A stretch of 7,497 bases of DNA from Candidatus Aminicenantota bacterium (GTDB lineage: Bacteria > Acidobacteriota > Aminicenantia > UBA2199). Below are positions 1 through 4,675 of this stretch, one piece after another (position 1 is the stretch's first letter; each line of letters begins with the position of its first letter). The position numbers were made by a program, and so were the translations under genes. A model generated the notes under the pieces. It was not told the DNA's origin and made no database searches. It saw only the letters and a program-made list of their open reading frames with translations. The DNA lies in NCBI GenBank assembly GCA_020355945.1, contig CP070627.1, positions 1,436,384-1,443,880 on the forward strand, written 5' to 3'.

Positions 1-1
1 C

Positions 2-1321
2 AGTATTGACCAATGGTGGCTCCATTGCACCCCCACCTCCGGGACCAATGCCGGGGTTTTAACGATATCCGTGAACCCCGCGGGTTTATCACCCGGCAAT
101 TACAGCGGCACCGTCACCATAACCGCTTCGCAAGCTTCCAATTCCCCGCAAACCGTTAAGGTCAACCTGAAAGTTATAAACGCTTCTCAAGACCGTGAAC
201 CTTTTGGTAGTTTCAGCACCCCTGTGGACGGTTCATTCGTATGCAGCAGTATTCCTGTCACCGGCTGGGCCCTGGACGATCTGGAAGTGCAGAGCGTGCG
301 CATATATCGGCAAATAGGAAATGGTCATGCTTTTATAGGGGAAACTGTTTTTGTTGAAGGTGCACGGCCGGATGTGGAAGCGGCTTATCCCGGTTACCCG
401 ATGAATCATACGGCTGGTTGGGGGTATATGCTATTAACCAATTTCTTACCCAACGGCACTCAGGTAATATACGCTGTTGCCGCTGACAGTGCCGGCCACC
501 AGGTGACCCTGGGTTCCGGCACCATTACTATAGACAATACCAAAGCGGTTAAACCTTTTGGCGCGATTGATACGCCAACCCAGGGCGGAAGTGCATCGGG
601 TAGACATTTCCAGAACCAGGGTTGGGTGTTAACCCCACTCCCTAATAAAATTCCAGTAAATGGCTCTACTATTAATGTTTACGTGGATGGTCAATACATA
701 GGGCATCCCACCTATAACATATACCGCCAGGACATTGCCGCCTATTTCCCCGGCTATGCCAACAGCAGTGGTGCCATGGCTTACCTGGAGTTTGATACCA
801 CTCAATACAGCAACGGTGTTCATTCCATCCAGTGGGTGGTCACGGACAATGCCGGAAACACGGATGGTATTGGCTCCAGGTATTTCACTGTTCAAAACTC
901 AGGTTCCCAACAGCGGGCAGCCGGTAATAGTGCAAAAGCCGGTCCTTTCCACATGCCTTACCATATCCCCCATATTCCCCTCGATCGATCCAGGCCCATC
1001 GGGATTAAAAAAGGTTATAACCCTCATATGAAACCGCGGCTGATTTATGCTGACAATAGTGGTAATGTGACAGTTAAAATCAAACAACTGGAACGGTTAG
1101 AAATTCATTTTTTTGATCCCGGGGAGTCCGGATTGAATGTTGAGCATCGAATGTTGAATATTTCCGCTCTTCCTGTCGGTTCCACCCTGGATATGGAAAG
1201 AGGTATTTTTTACTGGCATGCCGGGCCCGGGTTTTTGGGTCGATATGAGTTCGTTTTTGTAATCCGGGATAAAAGTGGTAGGGCATATAGAATCAATGTG
1301 GTAGTAAAGATTGAACCCTAA
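2..1321 (+). CDS. Ig-like repeat surface/secreted protein, C-terminal part (5' end outside window)
   Basis: The frame is open from the first bases, so the GTG at 71 is not a real start; 439 C-terminal residues are visible. Residues 1-60 resemble the end of a BACON-like beta-sandwich (SGTNAGVLTISVNPAGLSPG, then a VKVNLKV strand). Two related Ig-like units follow, about 67-179 and 185-299. Each opens with PFG and TP, carries GW, a D-V/I...PGY segment and a closing 'NG...D.AG' strand. A linker rich in His, Pro and basic residues (about 300-345) leads to a last beta domain (about 363-439) with LPVGSTLDMERGIFYW, typical of He_PIG/cadherin-like folds. From memory, such PFG-type units are common in Aminicenantes and Acidobacteriota extracellular proteins. 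No catalytic motif is visible; an enzymatic or anchoring domain may lie upstream. The likely role is an extracellular scaffold or adhesin part, which is inference. Confidence 0.85.
   Translation, partial: SIDQWWLHCTPTSGTNAGVLTISVNPAGLSPGNYSGTVTITASQASNSPQTVKVNLKVINASQDREPFGSFSTPVDGSFVCSSIPVTGWALDDLEVQSVRIYRQIGNGHAFIGETVFVEGARPDVEAAYPGYPMNHTAGWGYMLLTNFLPNGTQVIYAVAADSAGHQVTLGSGTITIDNTKAVKPFGAIDTPTQGGSASGRHFQNQGWVLTPLPNKIPVNGSTINVYVDGQYIGHPTYNIYRQDIAAYFPGYANSSGAMAYLEFDTTQYSNGVHSIQWVVTDNAGNTDGIGSRYFTVQNSGSQQRAAGNSAKAGPFHMPYHIPHIPLDRSRPIGIKKGYNPHMKPRLIYADNSGNVTVKIKQLERLEIHFFDPGESGLNVEHRMLNISALPVGSTLDMERGIFYWHAGPGFLGRYEFVFVIRDKSGRAYRINVVVKIEP
200..898 (+). repeat. Tandem pair of diverged Ig-like domain units
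   Basis: Two units of roughly 113 and 115 codons (200-538 and 554-898) share the same order of landmarks. These are PFG near the start, TP shortly after, a GW pair, a D-V/I-A-A-containing run ending PGY, then a strand ending in D-x-AG. Identity is clear at protein level but weak at DNA level, so this is an old internal duplication or family-wide domain repetition, not a recent tandem repeat. Confidence 0.7.
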
Positions 1322-1394
1322 AGAAATTGGATTTTTTGTCTCCGGTGTTCAGGGCTGAAGAGTTCGGATTCTCTCTCTCATTGCGTTACGGGTC

Positions 1395-1423
1395 TTGACA
1401 AATCCTTTGAAATCCACTAAAGT
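1395..1423 (+). promoter_or_regulatory. Sigma70-type promoter for the three-gene unit
   Basis: A perfect -35 TTGACA (1395-1400) is followed after 17 bases by TAAAGT (1418-1423), which matches 4 of 6 bases of the -10 consensus. Transcription would begin near 1430, leaving a leader of about 45 bases before the ATG at 1475. The site lies in the 150-base gap after the Ig-like gene. This suggests that the small genes downstream are transcribed separately from it. Confidence 0.5.
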
Positions 1424-1461
1424 TAAGCTTAAGAATTGAAGAAGCAATGCCACCCAAAAAC

Positions 1462-1467
1462 GAGGTG
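1462..1467 (+). promoter_or_regulatory. Ribosome binding site choosing the third ATG
   Basis: GAGGTG sits 7 bases before the ATG at 1475 but only 1 base before the ATG at 1469. The spacing favours translation from the third of the three consecutive ATG codons. Confidence 0.5.
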
Positions 1468-1474
1468 AATGATG

Positions 1475-1849
1475 ATGAAAACCAAAACCGGCCGGTTTGC
1501 CAAAATCCTTTACCTGGCCTTTACTTTATTCCTGGTAGTGACGCCCCTGGTCCTGGAAGCAGGCAAAAAAACCGCCAGGGGAATCGTATTCGAGGATGCT
1601 AACCGCAACGGTGTTTTTGATAAAGGAGAAAACGGCATCCCTAACGGCTATTTTCGTTTCACCTTCACTGGCAATCATTTCCAGTACCGCTTTTATCCTG
1701 CCAGTCCTCAACCTCACAGCCAGATGCGGATTAACAGTCCTTGTGGCACCCTTTCCCCCGGGGATTTGAAAAACCGGGAGATTAATGTCAATGTATTTAC
1801 TGCCTACCGGTTATTTCGAGTGCCCCAAAAAACAAATGGCAATGAATAA
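1475..1849 (+). CDS. Small secreted protein with a Ca-binding-type DxNxNG loop, function unknown
   Basis: Three ATGs lie in a row at 1469, 1472 and 1475. The Shine-Dalgarno-like GAGGTG at 1462-1467 leaves 7 bases to the third and only 1 to the first, so 1475 is chosen (124 residues). The N-terminus is a clear export signal: a basic start (KTKTGR), a hydrophobic run around FAKILYLAFTLFLVVTP, and probable cleavage after LEA. The mature part starts GKKTARGIVFEDANRNGVFD and continues KGENGIPNG. This is the calcium-loop pattern (D-x-N-x-N-G-x-x-D-x-x-E) seen at the start of SdrD/CnaB-like and phosphoesterase-associated beta domains. The usual continuation of such domains (a V-x-V-x-L strand, then TD..G.Y) is not visible. 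The remaining 65 residues are unfamiliar, so truncation or a divergent fold is possible. It is first in a close-packed unit and overlaps the next gene. Confidence 0.7.
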   Translation: MKTKTGRFAKILYLAFTLFLVVTPLVLEAGKKTARGIVFEDANRNGVFDKGENGIPNGYFRFTFTGNHFQYRFYPASPQPHSQMRINSPCGTLSPGDLKNREINVNVFTAYRLFRVPQKTNGNE

Positions 1850-2615
1850 TCACAATAACCAACTTCCGGATTACCGGGAAATCATTAAATATGAAAGAAA
1901 AATAGTGGATTTGCTCAACCACAATATCCATCAATACAAATATGTGGGTGAAGAGGGCAAAGAATATGAAGTCATTCAAAGCCTCTTTTATGAAATCAAC
2001 CAACTCCGTGAATTATCCAATCGACAAATCCGCTGGTACGCAGTGATAATAAACCTGGTAATGAACTTTTACCATCAACGGATTGGCATGAAAAACAGGG
2101 GGTGTTTCCTGGATTTCTCTTTAGTGGAAGATGGTTTCAACCTCTCAATCCCGGGATGCACTGCCGGAGAAAGTTTCAAATTCACCACTCACATTGAAAA
2201 AAGCAAGTCCGAGAAGCTGGCTGCCCCCCCTTATATAGGGCTTATTGAATCATATATAACTGAACTGGCCCGGCTGGGATTGTTGGCATCTACAAAAGAA
2301 GAAATAAATCCCGATTACCTTGACTATAAACTGGAACGGATTCATGCGCTTTTAACCGAACTGCTAAAAGATATGGACTCTCAAATGACGGGTGAGACCC
2401 GGGAGGAAGTGTTTATTCTAACCATCAAGAATGCAGCGGACAACATGATCAAATTGGGAAAACCTCTCTTAAAGAAGGAAAAACCACGTTTTACAGGTTG
2501 TCCGGATTCGGAAATATATCAAAAATTAATAATAGGACGAATCCAACGGTTGGACAAAGAAACGTTGGCCAATTATTATAATATGGAAGCCTTTTGGAAC
2601 GGTTTTATTCCTTGA
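1785..2615 (+). CDS. Hypothetical cytoplasmic helical protein
   Basis: I do not recognise this 276-residue protein. It has no signal peptide or membrane segment and looks mostly alpha-helical and charged. Helical stretches lie near residues 30-105 (YREIIKYERKIVDLL..., then an IRWYAVIINLVMNFYHQRI run), 150-200 and 205-232. A shorter, probably beta-rich section lies between them (about 106-137, containing GCFLDFSLVEDGFNLSIPG). Cysteines are scattered and form no CxxC pair. The start is uncertain. ATG 1785 has GGGAG only 4 bases upstream, ATG 1791 has it at 10 bases, and ATG 1842 has no Shine-Dalgarno but overlaps the stop of the upstream gene by 8 bases, which would suit translational coupling. 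Residues 1-19 look less protein-like than those from NNHNNQLPDY onward, so a start at 1842 (257 residues) is a real alternative. The next gene begins 25 bases downstream, so they are probably co-transcribed. Confidence 0.7.
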   Translation: MSMYLLPTGYFECPKKQMAMNNHNNQLPDYREIIKYERKIVDLLNHNIHQYKYVGEEGKEYEVIQSLFYEINQLRELSNRQIRWYAVIINLVMNFYHQRIGMKNRGCFLDFSLVEDGFNLSIPGCTAGESFKFTTHIEKSKSEKLAAPPYIGLIESYITELARLGLLASTKEEINPDYLDYKLERIHALLTELLKDMDSQMTGETREEVFILTIKNAADNMIKLGKPLLKKEKPRFTGCPDSEIYQKLIIGRIQRLDKETLANYYNMEAFWNGFIP

Positions 2616-2640
2616 AAAAGGTCGGCAAAACCCACGGATA

Positions 2641-2880
2641 ATGAACAAAAGTAATTTAGTTAAACAATTCAATGACCTGGCAGAAGCAGAAACCCATCCC
2701 TTTAAAAAAAGAGCCTATATTAAGGCAGGTGAAATTATCGCGGATATGAGGGAAGAGGAGTTTTCCAGGAGGGATAATTTTAAAGATATTGAGGGCATCG
2801 GCGATGCCATCAATAAGAAGATATTACAGTTTAAAGAAACCGGCTTTATCGAGAAGTGGAAAGAGTTATCCGCCAGTTGA
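2641..2880 (+). CDS. Stand-alone helix-hairpin-helix protein resembling the Pol beta/PolX 8-kDa N-terminal domain
   Basis: This 79-residue protein matches by eye the N-terminal 8-kDa domain of family X DNA polymerases (HHH_8 type). It has a first helix LVKQFNDLAEAE, the 'PF-K-x-RAY-x-KA-x-x-I' helix (residues 20-33), and the hairpin IEGIGDAINKKI (50-61), ending in the 'ETGFIEKWKEL' helix (66-76). Aligned with human Pol beta, G52-I-G54 falls on G64-V-G66, Y26 on Tyr39 and K60 on Lys72, the Schiff-base lysine of the dRP lyase. The equivalent of Lys68 is Ala. In full-length PolX a nucleotidyltransferase domain follows, but here the stop codon comes directly after the domain. DNA binding is likely and lyase activity is possible; both are inference. 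A weak AAGG lies about 9 bases before the ATG. The gene is third in the unit, 25 bases after its neighbour, and its stop overlaps the -35 box of the tRNA promoter. Confidence 0.8.
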   Translation: MNKSNLVKQFNDLAEAETHPFKKRAYIKAGEIIADMREEEFSRRDNFKDIEGIGDAINKKILQFKETGFIEKWKELSAS

Positions 2881-2905
2881 CAGTTATACTGGTTTTTGAT
2901 ACAAT
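2877..2905 (+). promoter_or_regulatory. Strong sigma70-type promoter of the tRNA-Ser gene
   Basis: TTGACA (2877-2882, perfect) and TACAAT (2900-2905, 5 of 6) are separated by the ideal 17 bases. The expected start near 2912 leaves a 5' leader of about 23 bases before the mature tRNA. The -35 box includes the TGA stop of the upstream gene. An own strong promoter fits the high expression needed for a tRNA. Confidence 0.75.
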
Positions 2906-2934
2906 TGTGATGCCAATGGCGCTGTTTTTTGAGC

Positions 2935-3024
2935 GGAGAGTTGGCAGAGCGGTCGAATGCGGCGGTCTTGAAAACCGTTGACCTTTCACGAGGTCCCGGG
3001 GTTCGAATCCCTGACTCTCCGCCA
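2935..3024 (+). tRNA. tRNA-Ser (anticodon TGA), CCA encoded
   Basis: The full class II cloverleaf can be drawn. The acceptor GGAGAGT (2935-2941) pairs with ACTCTCC (3014-3020), with discriminator G3021 and encoded CCA (3022-3024). The D-stem is GCA/TGC. The anticodon stem GCGGT/ACCGT (2962-2966 and 2974-2978) carries loop CTTGAAA with anticodon TGA at 2969-2971. A long variable arm has a 5-bp stem GACCT/AGGTC, and the T-arm is CGGGG-TTCGAAT-CCCTG. The long variable arm and discriminator G are serine identity features. It decodes UCA and, by wobble, other UCN codons. The two bases before the gene (GC) could extend the acceptor helix by pairing with G73-C74, so 5' processing is needed to free the CCA end. 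Confidence 0.97.
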
Positions 3025-3033
3025 TTTTTTTTT
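3025..3033 (+). terminator. T-tract after the tRNA, possible transcription end
   Basis: Nine consecutive T residues follow the CCA directly. No separate GC-rich hairpin precedes them; only the tRNA's own T-arm and acceptor helix could serve as the stem. The tract is also the end of the convergent gene on the other strand, where it reads as A residues directly after the stop codon. Confidence 0.35.
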
Positions 3034-4448
3034 CATGTTATCTCTTCTCCGGTCCAACAATACGTACATAATTTTTCCCCGGGCAAGCCAATAGCCTGGA
3101 CCAGGTCTTCCAGGTGTTGATATGTAAGGGTTGTCAGGTTAAGTCTCTGCCGGATTCGCTCTTCCATGGCCTTGTATTGTCCTGTATCCGGTTGGGTGTA
3201 TGCTGACAGGTTTTGGGGTTTGACCTGCTCTCCTTCCAGCTCTTTGATGGCTTGTCTGGCTGCCAGGTCCATTTCTGACCTGGACCTGGAAAAATTCAAG
3301 AATTTGCAGGCGTAAACCAGGGGAGGACAGGCGGGGCGCATATGGACTTCCAGGGCTCCGAAATCGTACAGCCGGCGGATGGTATCTTTGAGCTGAGTGC
3401 CTCGCACAATAGAATCTTCGCAAAACAAGAGTCGTTTCCCTTTGATCAGTTCTTCAATAGGAATCAGCTTCATCCTGGCTACCAGGTCCCTGATATCCTG
3501 GTTTTGGGGCATGAAGCTGCGGGCCCAGGTGGGTGTATATTTTACAAAGGGTCTTTTAAAAGGAACTCCCGCTTCAGCGGCATACCCGATACCGTGGCCC
3601 ACACCGGAATCCGGGATGCCAGCCACAAAATCGATGGGTATAGGGTTTCTCCGGGCCAGGCAGGCGCCGCAGCGGTTCCGCACCCATTCCACATTGATCC
3701 CCTCGTAACTGGAGGCCGGGTAACCATAGTAAACCCAAAGAAACGCGCAGATTTGCATTTTCTCTTCCGGGGGTTTTCGCTGTTCTACCCCTTCTGCTGT
3801 TAAAAAAACGATTTCCCCCGGTCCTAAATATTTAACGGTTTCAAATCCCAGGTTGGGAAAGGCACAGGTCTCAAGGGCGGCGGCAAAGCTTCCCTCCTTT
3901 TTCCCGATCGCCACCGGGGTTCGTCCCAATTTATCCCGGCCCACATAAATGCCCTTCTCTGTTAAAAGAAGCAGCGAACACGAGCCTTCAATAGAGTTTT
4001 GTACATTTTGTATTCCTGCTTCAAAGCTCTCTTCTTGATTGATCAAGGCAGCCGCCAACTCAGTGGGATTGATTTCTCCTCCGCCCATCTCTGAAAAATG
4101 AAGACTTCCTTTCCGGAATGCATTGTTTGCCAGTGCTTCAATGTTTCTAATCACGCCAACAGTGACAATGGCATAGTTTCCCAGATGGGAGCGGATAAGA
4201 ATAGGTTGGTCTTCATAATCGCTGATAACCCCTATGCCCATGCGGGAGTGCATATTGGAGATATCCTGGTCAAATTTCGACCGGAATTGGGCGGTTTCAA
4301 TATTGTGAATGGCCCGGACAAACCCTGGATCAGGCTGAATAACAGCCAACCCACCCCGTTTGGTACCCAGGTGGGAATGGTAGTCTGTGCCGAAAAAAAG
4401 GTTCTCTATACAATCGGTTTGAGAAGCAATGCCGAAAAATCCTCCCAT
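3033..4448 (-). CDS. purF: PurF-like amidophosphoribosyltransferase homologue lacking the glutaminase cysteine
   Basis: The 471 residues have PurF architecture: an N-terminal class II glutaminase-type fold (about 1-235) and a C-terminal phosphoribosyltransferase. The PRPP loop LLFCEDSIVRGTQ (340-352) is well kept, as is the FVKYTPTWARSFMP region (301-314), which matches the PurF flexible loop. C234, C374 or C381, and C461-x-x-C464 fit the 4Fe-4S ligands known from Bacillus-type PurF. The start reads MGGFFGIAS instead of MCGI, so the N-terminal nucleophile cysteine is Gly. By eye the equivalents of Arg73, Asn101 and Asp127 are also changed. I recall a widespread MGGFFG family in Bacteroidetes and Clostridia, so this is probably a family trait and not a local mutation. 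PRPP-dependent amine formation from ammonia, or a regulatory or other PRTase role, are the options; the symbol denotes family only. AGGAGG lies 5 bases before the ATG. The gene ends 8 bases from the convergent tRNA. Confidence 0.85.
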   Translation of the reverse strand: MGGFFGIASQTDCIENLFFGTDYHSHLGTKRGGLAVIQPDPGFVRAIHNIETAQFRSKFDQDISNMHSRMGIGVISDYEDQPILIRSHLGNYAIVTVGVIRNIEALANNAFRKGSLHFSEMGGGEINPTELAAALINQEESFEAGIQNVQNSIEGSCSLLLLTEKGIYVGRDKLGRTPVAIGKKEGSFAAALETCAFPNLGFETVKYLGPGEIVFLTAEGVEQRKPPEEKMQICAFLWVYYGYPASSYEGINVEWVRNRCGACLARRNPIPIDFVAGIPDSGVGHGIGYAAEAGVPFKRPFVKYTPTWARSFMPQNQDIRDLVARMKLIPIEELIKGKRLLFCEDSIVRGTQLKDTIRRLYDFGALEVHMRPACPPLVYACKFLNFSRSRSEMDLAARQAIKELEGEQVKPQNLSAYTQPDTGQYKAMEERIRQRLNLTTLTYQHLEDLVQAIGLPGEKLCTYCWTGEEIT

Positions 4449-4453
4449 TTGGG

Positions 4454-4459
4454 CCTCCT
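4454..4459 (-). promoter_or_regulatory. Ribosome binding site of the PurF-like gene
   Basis: On the minus strand AGGAGG lies 5 bases before the ATG at 4448, which fixes this start and therefore the MGGFFG N-terminus without the usual Cys. A small dyad (4459-4471: TACGT, GGT loop, ACGTA on the minus strand) touches its upstream edge. Confidence 0.75.
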
Positions 4460-4540
4460 ACGTACCACGTACTGGTCAGGATAACGATATTTTTTAATAA
4501 ACAGCATAAAAGAGAATAAAAGACCTCCTCTTAAATCGAG

Positions 4541-4569
4541 ATGTTATCAAATACGAAGAATAAAGTCAA
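4541..4569 (-). promoter_or_regulatory. Sigma70-type promoter of the PurF-like gene
   Basis: Read on the minus strand, TTGACT (4564-4569) is followed after 17 bases by TAACAT (4541-4546), giving 5 of 6 and 4 of 6 matches. Transcription would begin near 4534, giving a leader of about 85 bases. I do not recognise a purine riboswitch core or a PurR operator in that leader. Confidence 0.5.
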
Positions 4570-4613
4570 GAATATTCTCATTTCAGCAGCCCCTTTCATT
4601 TATGCCTGGAGGG

Positions 4614-4622
4614 TGGTAAAAT
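4614..4622 (+). promoter_or_regulatory. Extended -10 promoter candidate for the fused peptidase gene
   Basis: TGG directly before TAAAAT (4617-4622) forms an extended -10 element (TGn plus 5 of 6 consensus). The -35 region (TTCATT-like, 16-base spacing) is weak, as is usual for extended -10 promoters. The expected start near 4629 leaves a leader of about 47 bases that contains the GGAGG site. It lies back to back with the PurF-like gene's promoter. Confidence 0.35.
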
Positions 4623-4664
4623 AATTCCTTTGCAATTCAAATCTTTTGAAATGTAATATTTTTC

Positions 4665-4669
4665 GGAGG
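4665..4669 (+). promoter_or_regulatory. Ribosome binding site of the fused peptidase gene
   Basis: GGAGG lies 6 bases before the ATG at 4676. It selects this start, which opens directly into a signal peptide. Confidence 0.8.
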
Positions 4670-4675
4670 TTATCA

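Noticed and set aside
735..1031. Plus-strand 98-residue frame within the Ig-like gene
   Set aside because: It is out of frame with the Ig-like domains, which continue unbroken through the region.
2935..3024. Selenocysteine tRNA
   Set aside because: The anticodon is 5'-TGA-3', which reads UCA (Ser). tRNA-Sec has 5'-TCA-3'. The mature acceptor is the usual 7 bp.
2935..3060. tRNA-Ser as an attachment site of an integrated element
   Set aside because: I see no second copy of the tRNA 3' end and no integrase gene in the window.
2929..3120. 63-residue plus-strand reading frame across the tRNA
   Set aside because: It is the familiar spurious translation of a tRNA-Ser gene; the cloverleaf, promoter and CCA explain this stretch.
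3342..3803. 153-residue and 103-residue plus-strand reading frames inside the PurF-like gene
   Set aside because: They are antisense shadows of a clearly conserved PRTase with no ribosome site or recognisable domain of their own.
4098..4484. 128-residue plus-strand frame opposite the PurF N-terminus
   Set aside because: It is an antisense shadow; the minus-strand frame has family motifs and a good ribosome site.
4406..4507. Upstream minus-strand reading frame of 33 codons starting at 4507
   Set aside because: An AGGAGG exists upstream but about 16 bases away, too far for initiation, and the peptide has no recognisable features.
4449..4534. Purine riboswitch in the PurF-like leader
   Set aside because: I could not draw the three-helix junction or find the conserved loop bases in this AT-rich leader.
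4630..4659. TTGCAA-18-TAATAT as promoter of the peptidase gene
   Set aside because: Its expected start would fall on the ribosome site itself, leaving no usable leader; the extended -10 at 4614-4622 fits better.
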